From contig JAXHMN010000008.1 of the NCBI GenBank assembly GCA_034521465.1, forward strand, positions 496,001 through 560,000: a stretch of DNA of 64,000 nucleotides, read 5' to 3'. Below the pieces are notes generated by a model. It worked only from the letters and a program-made list of their open reading frames with translations. It was not told where the DNA came from and ran no database searches. This DNA comes from SURF-28 sp034521465. GTDB lineage: Bacteria > Bacteroidota > Ignavibacteria > Ignavibacteriales > Melioribacteraceae. Positions 26,891 through 34,903 of the stretch are shown in pieces (the first letter of the stretch is position 1; the number at the start of each line of letters is the position of its first letter). The position numbers were made by a program, and so were the translations under genes.

Positions 26891-27406
26891 CTACTCAAAA
26901 TTTTTCTTTGCTAAAATTAAAGCTCCTATTGTTGCCGCTAACAATAAAAATCCAGCAGCTAAAAACGGAAGGACATAAGTCGTATATAATTCGGTTCCTA
27001 TAGTTTCAATTAAACCGGCATCAATACTTTTCTGTACCTCAATCGGTAATCCTTCGGATGGAGCTGAATAAAAAATTAAATAAACAATTTGAATAAAGAC
27101 TAACGCAGCAATAACAATTCCCATTGCTTTAAGGCGGCGTTTTTCTTTTAAAATAGAAGGTTCACTTTCAATGTTGAGAAGCATTAAAACGAAAAGGAAA
27201 AGTACCATAATAGCGCCGGCGTAAACAATCACTTGTACGACTGCGATGAATTGAGCATTTAACAAAAGATATAATCCGGCCAAAGCAAAAAAGTTCAGCA
27301 CTAAAAATATAGCGCTCATCACCGGATTTGGACGCGTGATCATCGCGACTGAGGAAACAACCGCAACTAATCCTAACACTCCGAATAAAATGTACTCTAA
27401 AATCAT
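26891..27406 (-). CDS. nuoJ: NADH-quinone oxidoreductase subunit J
   Basis: This 171-residue, five-helix protein has NPVMSAIFLVLNFFALAGLYLLL and QVIVYAGAIMVLFLFVLMLLN (the pi-bulge helix 3 with its Tyr/Gly), typical for NuoJ. It is the first nuo gene in this window; nuoA-I are not upstream. It starts 2 bp after the asnS stop, so it must use the asnS transcript or a promoter inside asnS. Confidence 0.96.
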   Translation of the reverse strand: MILEYILFGVLGLVAVVSSVAMITRPNPVMSAIFLVLNFFALAGLYLLLNAQFIAVVQVIVYAGAIMVLFLFVLMLLNIESEPSILKEKRRLKAMGIVIAALVFIQIVYLIFYSAPSEGLPIEVQKSIDAGLIETIGTELYTTYVLPFLAAGFLLLAATIGALILAKKNFE

Positions 27407-27408
27407 AA

Positions 27409-28698
27409 TTAAGGTGTATTCCTGTAAATCATTCTTGGGAACGGAATCGCTTCTCTTAAGTGGTCAATACCGCAAATCCAGCTTACGGTTCTTTCAAGTC
27501 CTAAACCGAAACCGGAGTGAGGGACAGATCCGTATCTTCTTAAATCCAAATACCATTCAAAATATTCTTGCGGTAATTTGTGCTCTTTAATTCTTTTCAA
27601 CAATTCATCTAAATCGTCTTCACGTTGGCTTCCGCCGATAATTTCTCCGTAACCTTCCGGTGCAATTACGTCAACAGCTAGTGCAACTTTCGGATCTTCG
27701 GGATCGCGTTTCATATAAAATGCTTTTACATCTGCCGGATAACGGTGGATCATTACCGGTCTATCAAATTCTTCAGAAATGACTGTTTCATCTGCCCCGC
27801 CAAAATCATTGCCCCATTCAAAATCGTAATCTTTCTTTTTCAAAATTTCTACTGCTTCGGTATACGATACTCTTGGGAAAGGTCTTTTAACTTTTTCGAG
27901 ATTTGTCGTATCTCTTTCCAGAATTTCTAATTCTTCCTTTCTTTCAGTGAGAACGGTTTGCACAACATATTCAATAAATTCTTCGGCTAAATCCATATCG
28001 TCATTCAAATCGAAGAAAGCCATCTCCGGTTCAACCATCCAAAACTCGGTTAGGTGTCGGCGAGTTTTTGATTTTTCTGCTCTAAAAGTTGGACCGAATG
28101 TATAAACTTTTCCGTGAGCCAATGCTCCCGCTTCAGCATACAATTGTCCCGATTGAGTTAAATATGCTTTACCGAGATCAAAATATGGTGTTTCAAAAAG
28201 CGTAGAGGTTCCTTCAACCGCATTCGGTGTAATTATAGGTGGATCAAAAAGGGTGAACCCGCGCTCGTCAAAAAAGTCGCGTATAGCTTTCACAACTCTG
28301 TGTCGAATTCTCAAAATAGCCCACTGCTTTCTGGAACGAAGCCACAAGTGGCGGTTGTCCATCAAGAATTCAACGCCATGTTCTTTCGGGGTTATCGGAT
28401 ATTCATTTGCAATTGAAATGACTTTGAGGTCAGTTACATCAATTTCATGTCCGCCGATCTGACGGTCATCTTTTTTTACAGTGCCGGTAATTTGAAATGA
28501 TGATTCTTGCGTAAGTTTGCCGGCGTTCTCAAAAATTTCCTCTGAGACATTGCCTTTAAAGACAACACACTGGACAATTCCCGTGCCGTCTCTTAGCATT
28601 AAAAACTGAATTTTTCCGCTTGATCTCTTATTATAAAGCCACCCTTTTAATGTAACTTCTTCACCAACGTGTTCTGCTAAATTTTTGATATAATCCAT
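27409..28698 (-). CDS. asnS: Asparagine--tRNA ligase
   Basis: This class II aminoacyl-tRNA synthetase of 429 residues has an N-terminal OB fold (VTLKGWLYNKRSSGKIQFLMLRDG) and motif 2, TFRAEKSKTRRHLTEFWMVEPEM. Motif 3, GFGLGLERTVSWICG, lies near the C-terminus. The AsnRS-type sequence (RHLTEFWMVEPE, IGGSQRE) separates it from AspRS. I prefer ATG 28698 (MDYIKNLAEH) to an upstream extension that would add 13 unconserved residues. Confidence 0.95.
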   Translation of the reverse strand: MDYIKNLAEHVGEEVTLKGWLYNKRSSGKIQFLMLRDGTGIVQCVVFKGNVSEEIFENAGKLTQESSFQITGTVKKDDRQIGGHEIDVTDLKVISIANEYPITPKEHGVEFLMDNRHLWLRSRKQWAILRIRHRVVKAIRDFFDERGFTLFDPPIITPNAVEGTSTLFETPYFDLGKAYLTQSGQLYAEAGALAHGKVYTFGPTFRAEKSKTRRHLTEFWMVEPEMAFFDLNDDMDLAEEFIEYVVQTVLTERKEELEILERDTTNLEKVKRPFPRVSYTEAVEILKKKDYDFEWGNDFGGADETVISEEFDRPVMIHRYPADVKAFYMKRDPEDPKVALAVDVIAPEGYGEIIGGSQREDDLDELLKRIKEHKLPQEYFEWYLDLRRYGSVPHSGFGLGLERTVSWICGIDHLREAIPFPRMIYRNTP

Positions 28699-28942
28699 AG
28701 AAAAATGTCTTAAAATTACTTGATTAATAATTTTCAAATATAAAGACGCATGTGTATAAAAGCAAAGAATTTCTCTTTTGGATAATACTGTTGTACTTTC
28801 AAAAGAAGAGTTTTTGTCAAATTAGATAGACAACAATACTGTTGCCGTTAATCGTAAAATAAAATAGAATTGGTTATAAACCTAAGAAGAATAAGTAGAA
28901 AATGTAGTGATAAATAGTCTCAGCTAAATACATTTGGATTCT

Positions 28943-30523
28943 CTATACTACCTTTTCTTCCCGATCAAAATAATTTGTTTTGATTATTAACTTCTTATCA
29001 AAAACATCTTCGAATAGTTCTCTTCTTCTTTCCAAATTCCATAACTCAATGTCAACTGAATTTGAGTTTGTATTGAGAGTGAGATGGACTTCATTTCCGG
29101 AAAATTTTGCGGAGAGATAATTTATTTTTTGTGAATGCGATCTATCTAAGGCATCAGCAAGTCTTAAAATGGAAGCAAGCTTATTTACAATCTTTTTACT
29201 CCCATCAGAGAGTTTCACATATTCTTCGTGCTTCTCTTTTGGGTGGCTCTTACGGTGATAACGTGCAACGTTAGCAATTATATTTATTTCGTTTTCGTTA
29301 AATCCCATCAACTCGCTGTTGCGTATTATGTAATTACTATGCTTGTGGTGCTGATTGTGTGAAATATGATGCCCGATATCATGTAGGATAGATGCAGCAA
29401 TTAAATATTCGCGCGTGTAATTTTCTAATTTGTGTAAACCAATTAGATCGTCATATAGTTTTGTAGCAAGGTTCGTAACATGGAATGAATGTTCGCTGTC
29501 AAAGTAACAAGTTTTTGCAAGCTGCAAAACCGACTCATACCGAATATCACTTAAACGTGGTTTATGTTGTTCGAGATTTAAATTTTGCAGAGTATCGATG
29601 ACGATTCCTTCCCTAAGTGCATATTCGGAGATTGTCAATTTTTCTACACCCAATTGTTCGAATGCGGTTTGCAGAATGATAATTCCGGCTGGAAAAATAT
29701 CAGCCCGTTTAGAATCCATACCGGGTATTTTCTTTCTTTCCTCAACTGTTTTTGCATTCAGAATTTTATCCGCTGTTTTATCTAATTCTTCTTTAGTGAA
29801 TTCAAAATTATTAAGTATTCTATTTGGAGTAATTTTTCGTTTTGAAAGCTCTGCAATTATGTTTCCGGTTGATTGTATTGTTCCGGATGATCCGACACAG
29901 ACTTCAAATCCATATTTCTTCATGTAATTCATAACATGAAAGAGTTCGCCCGCTACCCACTCTTTACATTTGTTGATATCGGATTTTGTCAGCTTATCTT
30001 TTGTGAAATATTTTTGCGTTAATCTTACGGCGCCAATTTTCATCGAACGAGAAAATTCTATCTTACCGTTAACTCCCAAAACAAACTCGGTACTTCCTCC
30101 GCCGATATCTATACACAAAGTTCTTTTTTCATAAATGGGTACTGCTCTTAAAATCCCGAGATAAATTAACCGTGCTTCTTCTTGACCGGAAATTATTTCA
30201 ACTTGTATACCGGTTTCATCTGAAACTTTCTTAACGAATATATCTTTATTTTTTGCTTCCCGCACAGCACTTGTCGCAACGGCTCTTATTTTTGCCTGAT
30301 GTGATTTTGCAATTTCTTTGAATCTCTTTAATGCAGTGATAGTTCTATTAATTGCATCTTCGTTCAAACTTTTGATGTCACTCGAGTATCCTTCACCAAG
30401 TCTAATAACTTCCTTTTCGCGATCGATAATTTCAAAATTTCCGTGTTCTAATATTTTTACTACAATCAAGTGAACCGAGTTAGTACCTATATCAACAGCC
30501 GCAAAGTTTTTATTTGTAAACAT
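28943..30523 (-). CDS. Ppx/GppA family phosphatase with HD-type C-terminus
   Basis: This 526-residue protein has an N-terminal ASKHA fold: AAVDIGTNSVHLIVV, ATSAVREAKN, GQEEARLIYLGI, CIDIGGGSTEFVLG and VCVGSSGT. The C-terminal HD-like domain has ASILHDIGHHISHNQHHKHSNYII. It matches exopolyphosphatase/guanosine pentaphosphate phosphohydrolase, acting on polyphosphate or pppGpp in the cytoplasm; sequence alone does not decide which. It follows the glycosyltransferase gene by 3 bp at the end of the pgeF-folB-folK operon. Confidence 0.9.
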   Translation of the reverse strand: MFTNKNFAAVDIGTNSVHLIVVKILEHGNFEIIDREKEVIRLGEGYSSDIKSLNEDAINRTITALKRFKEIAKSHQAKIRAVATSAVREAKNKDIFVKKVSDETGIQVEIISGQEEARLIYLGILRAVPIYEKRTLCIDIGGGSTEFVLGVNGKIEFSRSMKIGAVRLTQKYFTKDKLTKSDINKCKEWVAGELFHVMNYMKKYGFEVCVGSSGTIQSTGNIIAELSKRKITPNRILNNFEFTKEELDKTADKILNAKTVEERKKIPGMDSKRADIFPAGIIILQTAFEQLGVEKLTISEYALREGIVIDTLQNLNLEQHKPRLSDIRYESVLQLAKTCYFDSEHSFHVTNLATKLYDDLIGLHKLENYTREYLIAASILHDIGHHISHNQHHKHSNYIIRNSELMGFNENEINIIANVARYHRKSHPKEKHEEYVKLSDGSKKIVNKLASILRLADALDRSHSQKINYLSAKFSGNEVHLTLNTNSNSVDIELWNLERRRELFEDVFDKKLIIKTNYFDREEKVV

Positions 30524-30526
30524 TTT

Positions 30527-31629
30527 TTAATCTCTTTTATTTTTATCGCCAAGAATCATTTCGCACAATTCATAAACATCGCTAACGGTTACATCATCAA
30601 TTAAATCCGATTTACGCAAAAAGTATTTGTTTGGTCCGAGAGGCGCCCAATTAAACGGGTTGGTTGGACCAAAGATTGATATTTGAGGAGTTTCGGTAGT
30701 GCCGGCAACATGCATTACTCCGGTATCATTTGTGACAAATAAATCTGACTGTGAAATTAGGGCAGCGACTTCCGGTATTGGTCTATTAAGAAAAAAGCTT
30801 ATCATCTAAGTCTAAATTTTGCTTCAGATAATTTAATTCATTTGAATCGCTGTTGCTGCCGGTTACATAAAATTGTGCGTTGTAATCTTCGTTTAATTTT
30901 TGAAGTAATCTAATATACTTATCCAACGACCACCGGTTTTGAGGTTTGCCGGCACCGACATGAATTCCGATTAAGCTTAGTATCAGGTTTTCGTCCAATC
31001 ATATCTAAAAATCTGACGACTTTCTCTAAATCATTTTCATCATAAGAAATACTTGAACGATAATTTTTAGTTGATATTCCCACCGGTCTTAAGACTTCTA
31101 AACCGAAATCCGAAATGTGTGTGTCGGGGAACCTTCTCCAATTTAAATCAACTCGTTTATGAAAGAGTGTTGCTAGTAAATTCTTCCTACCGTCTAATGA
31201 ATTAGGGCCAACACGGTAATCTGCTTTTGCAAACCTGCCAAGCAAGCAGCTTGTTTTGGAAATTGAAACTGTTGCAGGAACAACTACCAGGTCATAATTT
31301 TTCTTTAACACTCTTATTAGCCCAAACCAGAAGTTTGGAAAGAAGAATCTTCTCTGATTATAGATGAAGGTTTTATCTATGAATTCATTTTTTGTGAGGG
31401 CATAATAGTTTTGCGGACTAACAATTACGGTCAACTCGCAATCGGGATAGGTTTCTTTCACTGCTCTAAAAAGAGAAACGCTTGCAAGCATATCACCAAA
31501 CTGGTTGTGCTGTCTAACTATTAAAATTCTATTCGGATTTTTTAACTCGTGGTTTGGCTTCTCTTCAACGGCGAAGAATTTTAGGATGAGCTTTATTAAA
31601 AGGTTTGAAGAGTTTTTTTTATGCAACAT
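30527..31629 (-). CDS. Glycosyltransferase family 9 (heptosyltransferase-like), two frameshifts
   Basis: Three overlapping frames (31629-30919, 30998-30786, 30805-30527) join into one protein of about 366 residues. The N-terminal domain has RILIVRQHNQFGDMLASVSLFRAV, then LIGIHVGAGKPQNRWSLDKY, and the C-terminal donor-binding part VTNDTGVMHVAGTTETPQISIFGPTNPF. These are family 9 motifs (ADP-heptose:LPS heptosyltransferase type). It probably acts in envelope polysaccharide assembly at the inner face of the membrane. Its start overlaps the preceding stop as TAATG. The breaks near 30990 and 30795 are single-base changes. Confidence 0.85.
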
Positions 31630-31853
31630 TAATCTTGAGATTTTTCTTTTTCATTATCCTTAATTTCTTCAAATTCTGCTTCTATAATATCGTCTTTATC
31701 AATTTTTGATTTTCGTTTGTCACGGTCACTAACATTGCTCTTTTTATTATAAGGTTGTCTGGTTGATGTAAATATTCTAAATAAAATTCTGGCAAACTTA
31801 AATATGATGTAAATAAGTATTGCAGTTAAAACAAATTTAATAATACTACTCAT
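31629..31853 (-). CDS. Small membrane protein, DUF4834-like
   Basis: This 74-residue protein has one N-terminal membrane helix (IIKFVLTAILIYIIFKFARIL). A charged tail follows, with KIDKDDIIEAEFEEI. The layout and the acidic ending resemble the DUF4834 small proteins of Bacteroidota. No function is known. It sits between the deoxynucleoside kinase (6 bp) and the glycosyltransferase (1-bp stop/start overlap). Confidence 0.6.
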   Translation of the reverse strand: MSSIIKFVLTAILIYIIFKFARILFRIFTSTRQPYNKKSNVSDRDKRKSKIDKDDIIEAEFEEIKDNEKEKSQD

Positions 31854-31859
31854 TAGTAA

Positions 31860-32504
31860 TTAACCTCTTCTCTCGGGATTAAAGTATTCAATAAATCCTC
31901 TATCTTCTCTAAAAATTTGATTAAACAATTCGTCAAAATCTTTTTGTTTGTGTACGAAATCGATATCCGTTGTGTTAACAATTAAGAGAGGTGTATTGTT
32001 GTACTTAAAGAAAAAGTTATTATATGCCTCACTTAATTCTTCGATGTATCCTCTCGTTAAATTCCGCTCAACCTTTCTTCCGCGTTTTTTTATGTTGTAC
32101 ATCAATCTATCAGTAGAAGCTTGAAGGAAAATAACCAAGTCCGGCTTTCGTAAACTTCTTTGCAATAACGGAAAAAGGTTTTCGTACAACTTTAGTTCTT
32201 CACCTTCTAAGTTTAGGTAAGCAAAAATCTGGTCTTTGTCAAAGATATAATCCGAAACAATATACTTTGCGAAGAGGTCTTCCTGCCCGAGCTGCTCTTG
32301 CTGTTTGTAACGGTTTATAAGAAAGAACATTTGCGTTTGAAATGCATATCGCTTTCTGTCGTCATAAAATTTTTCTAAGAATGGATTTGTTTCAAATTCT
32401 TCCAAAATAAGATTTGCGTCTAAGCGTTCCGCAAGTTTTTTCGTTAGCGAAGTTTTACCGGCGCCAATAACACCTTCAATAGCGATGTAACGAATTTCCT
32501 TCAA
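31860..32504 (-). CDS. Deoxynucleoside kinase
   Basis: This 214-residue kinase has P-loop GVIGAGKTSLTKKLAERL, an ILEEFETNPFLEKFY segment that binds nucleoside, FQTQMFFLINRYKQ, and the SDYIFDKDQIFA region corresponding to the DRS-type catalytic site. An RxxR LID region appears as KKRGRKVE. It phosphorylates deoxyribonucleosides for salvage; base preference is not evident. It follows folK in the same operon. Confidence 0.88.
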   Translation of the reverse strand: MKEIRYIAIEGVIGAGKTSLTKKLAERLDANLILEEFETNPFLEKFYDDRKRYAFQTQMFFLINRYKQQEQLGQEDLFAKYIVSDYIFDKDQIFAYLNLEGEELKLYENLFPLLQRSLRKPDLVIFLQASTDRLMYNIKKRGRKVERNLTRGYIEELSEAYNNFFFKYNNTPLLIVNTTDIDFVHKQKDFDELFNQIFREDRGFIEYFNPERRG

Positions 32505-32516
32505 AATTTTTACCTG

Positions 32517-33014
32517 TTAAATAAATTGATGATCTAATTTTCTAATAATATTTTGCTCGGCTCGGTCGAGTTTTATTTCACAAATTCTTCTCTGCTCTTG
32601 CGGATGAATAAGCTCTGAAGCAATTTCACATAAAGGAACCAGCACAAAATCTCTATTTAGTACATCTTTGTGAGGAACTGTTATTCTTTCATCCGAATAA
32701 ACTAAGTCATTAAAAAAGAGAATGTCCAAATCAATTTCTCTCGGCCCCCATCTTACTCTTTTCTTTCGACCAATCTGATTTTCAATATCCTTTGTGAACT
32801 CAAATAATTCTAGTAAGTCAAATGTTGTGGAAATCTCAACTACACAATTTAAGAAATTATTTTGTTCCGTGTAACCGTAAGGTTTCGTCTCGTATATCGA
32901 AGATATGTTTACAACACTGCACTCTGCAGAATTAAGTTGTTTGATCGATTGCTCCAAGTAAGTGATTCGGTTTTCAATATTTGAGCCGAGCCCGATAAAA
33001 CTTCTATTTGCCAT
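32517..33014 (-). CDS. folK: 2-amino-4-hydroxy-6-hydroxymethyldihydropteridine pyrophosphokinase
   Basis: This 165-residue protein has FIGLGSNIENRITYLEQ at the start. The substrate region YETKPYGYTEQNNFLN is followed by RVRWGPREIDLDILFF, the signature of HPPK with its two Asp residues. It performs the pyrophosphate transfer step of folate synthesis. It overlaps the end of folB by 11 bp. Confidence 0.95.
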   Translation of the reverse strand: MANRSFIGLGSNIENRITYLEQSIKQLNSAECSVVNISSIYETKPYGYTEQNNFLNCVVEISTTFDLLELFEFTKDIENQIGRKKRVRWGPREIDLDILFFNDLVYSDERITVPHKDVLNRDFVLVPLCEIASELIHPQEQRRICEIKLDRAEQNIIRKLDHQFI

Positions 33015-33372
33015 TCTCTTTTGTCACCTCTGCTTCAACGTGGTCTATCAATCCACCGACCGGAACGCTTTTCTTTCTTACAATAGCAGTAACTTTGAAT
33101 ACATTCGGGAAATGGTGGAGCACTTTATCAGCAATGTCAGTCGCAATTGCCTCAATTAGATAATATTTCTTGCTGTGGACTATCTCGTTTACATATTTGT
33201 AAACTTCTGTATAGTCTATTGTTTTTTTGAGATCGTCTGTTTTAGCGGCTTCCGAAAAATCGGTGTGCATCTCGATGTCAATTTCAAATTTGCCGCCTAT
33301 GTTTTGCTCTTCTTGCAATGCTCCATGATAGGCATAAAACGAAGCACCTTTTAAACGAATTATGTTGGTCAT
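33004..33372 (-). CDS. folB: Dihydroneopterin aldolase
   Basis: This 122-residue protein has IRLKGASFYAYHGALQEEQNIGGKFEIDIEM, with the catalytic Tyr and Glu region, TIDYTEVYKYV, and a C-terminal VRKKSVPVGGLIDHVEAEV. It supplies the substrate for folK, which overlaps it. It is cytoplasmic. Confidence 0.94.
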   Translation of the reverse strand: MTNIIRLKGASFYAYHGALQEEQNIGGKFEIDIEMHTDFSEAAKTDDLKKTIDYTEVYKYVNEIVHSKKYYLIEAIATDIADKVLHHFPNVFKVTAIVRKKSVPVGGLIDHVEAEVTKENGK

Positions 33373-33430
33373 CTATTCACCAGTTAGTCTCTTTTTTGAC
33401 AGATGCAAAATTAGTAATTATTCTATAAAG

Positions 33431-33494
33431 AATTTGCGAATTTGCGGATTTGGCGAATCGCTAAATTCGTCAATTCGTTAATCCGCTAAATTCC
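33431..33494. repeat. Imperfect inverted repeat overlapping the pgeF 3' end
   Basis: The sequence is a chain of AATTTGCG/AATTCG words. The left half (about 33431-33460) pairs imperfectly with the right half (ATTCGTTAATCCGCTAAATT, 33474-33493). The last codons and stop of pgeF lie inside the right half. Confidence 0.5.
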
Positions 33495-34216
33495 ATCGCA
33501 ATTATCCCCAGAGCTCTACCCGAAACTTTCCCCTCTCTTCTATAAGAATGAAGATAATCTTCTTCGAATGTGCAAAGATTACTGACCTCAATATTATCCG
33601 GTTTAACACCAAATTCCAGCAGCATATCTTTATTAGCCGATTTTAAGTCGAGCAAATATTTATCATCTTTCGGCTGCAAATATTTTTTGTCGAAGTAGTT
33701 TTCAAAATCTTTCCCAACTTCATAATTTTTTTGTGAGATACACGGACCAATGTAACAAATTAAGTCATTTGGATTACAGTCAAATTTAGATTTCAATTTT
33801 AGCAGAGTTTTCTCCACAATCCTTTCTTTTGTACTCCGCCAACCGGAATGGACAGCTGCAATTAATTTTATTTTTTTATCGTATATAAAAATCGGTGTGC
33901 AATCGGCAGTAGAAATAGCCAGACCAATTCCGGGTTTATTTGTAATCACCGCGTCGCTCTCACCTTGAACACCGGGTTGGGAGACAATCTTGACTTCATC
34001 TCCGTGAACTTGTCTCTGATAGGCAATTTGATCTTCCCGTAAACCAAATTCATTAAAAAATGCTTTTCTATTTTCATCAACTTTTTTGGGATCATCACCG
34101 ACGGAATTAGACATATTAAAAAAATAAGGCGCTTCCCTATTCAGTCCGATCTTTGTTGAAAAACCAAATTTTATCTCAGGATACTTTTCAAATATTTTTG
34201 CATTGATGATTTTCAT
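33470..34216 (-). CDS. pgeF: PgeF-type laccase-domain protein (YlmD/YfiH)
   Basis: This protein has about 248 residues and the family residues YQRQVHGDEV, STADCTPIFIYD, AAVHSGWRSTKERIV and YIGPCISQKNYEVG, which supply the His-His-Cys metal site. The family includes purine nucleoside phosphorylase/peptidoglycan editing enzymes. I place the start at ATG 34216 (MKIINAKIF). The frame is open further upstream, but that part reads through an intergenic inverted repeat and is not conserved. It leads the folB-folK operon. Confidence 0.9.
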   Translation of the reverse strand: MKIINAKIFEKYPEIKFGFSTKIGLNREAPYFFNMSNSVGDDPKKVDENRKAFFNEFGLREDQIAYQRQVHGDEVKIVSQPGVQGESDAVITNKPGIGLAISTADCTPIFIYDKKIKLIAAVHSGWRSTKERIVEKTLLKLKSKFDCNPNDLICYIGPCISQKNYEVGKDFENYFDKKYLQPKDDKYLLDLKSANKDMLLEFGVKPDNIEVSNLCTFEEDYLHSYRREGKVSGRALGIIAMEFSGLTN

Positions 34217-34244
34217 ATACCAAACATAAGAAATCTTACTGATT

Positions 34245-34310
34245 CTCTGCGCCTCAGCGTCATTGCGGTTGTTGTTCATTAATTAACCGCAAGGACGCCA
34301 AGGCGCAAAG
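34245..34310. repeat. Intergenic inverted repeat with arms of about 26 nt
   Basis: The left arm, 34245-34270 (CTCTGCGCCTCAGCG...GCGGTT), pairs with the right arm at 34284-34310 (TAACCGCAAGGACGCCAAGG...). About 21 of 26 positions are complementary, leaving a short loop. Its words (CGCAAGGACGCCAAGGCGCAAAG) resemble a dispersed intergenic repeat family seen in related genomes. Confidence 0.65.
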
Positions 34311-34370
34311 TTTACAAAGTAATTTAGTTTATCTATCTTCACATCAATTCTCAACAAATTAAGTAATGCT

Positions 34371-34817
34371 ATGAGCGAAAGAAAAAACTACAACCCACGT
34401 AATCATACTGCTGAACATATTCTCAACCAAACAATGGTTCGGATGTTCGATCGCGGCAGATCATTCAGCGCACACATCGAAAAGAAAAAGTCTAAATGTG
34501 ATTATCATTTTGACCGAGATTTATCAGATGATGAAATAACCGAAATTGAAAATAAAGTAAACAAAGTCATTCGAGCGGATTATCAAATAATTGAAGAATT
34601 CTACTCAATTGAAGATGCTAAAGAGAAATTTAATCTCACAAAACTACCGGATGATGCCGGAGACAAAATCAGAATTATAAAAGTCGGAGACTACGATGCT
34701 TGTCCCTGTATAGGTGATCATGTTTCTCATACAAAAGAGATTGGGAAGTTTAGTATTATTTCAACCGATTATAACGAAGGTGTTCTTAGGGTAAGATTTA
34801 AAGTCAGAAACAATTAA
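34371..34817 (+). CDS. AlaX-like alanyl-tRNA editing domain protein
   Basis: This 148-residue protein has HTAEHILNQTM and DACPCIGDHVSHT, giving the HxxxH plus CxxxH zinc-site residues of the AlaRS/ThrRS second additional (editing) domain. It lacks a synthetase core, so it would act in trans to hydrolyse mischarged tRNA. Ser-tRNA-Ala or Gly-tRNA-Ala is the usual substrate in the family. It stands alone on the plus strand, divergent from pgeF. Confidence 0.85.
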   Translation: MSERKNYNPRNHTAEHILNQTMVRMFDRGRSFSAHIEKKKSKCDYHFDRDLSDDEITEIENKVNKVIRADYQIIEEFYSIEDAKEKFNLTKLPDDAGDKIRIIKVGDYDACPCIGDHVSHTKEIGKFSIISTDYNEGVLRVRFKVRNN

Positions 34818-34893
34818 CTCAGCGGCTCTCAGTGCCTCCTCTGAGGTTCTCAGTGTAATGCATTGGTTTTCACAGAGTTACACGGAGAGAAAT
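34818..34893. repeat. Intergenic repeat-like sequence
   Basis: Words such as GGCTCTCAGTGCCTCC, GAGGTTCTCAGTG and TTTTCACAGAGTTACACGG follow the AlaX-like gene. They have the repetitive, non-coding style of the intergenic elements at 16.8 and 34.2 kb. No gene or clear terminator is seen. Confidence 0.4.
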
Positions 34894-34903
34894 TAAAAGT
34901 TTC

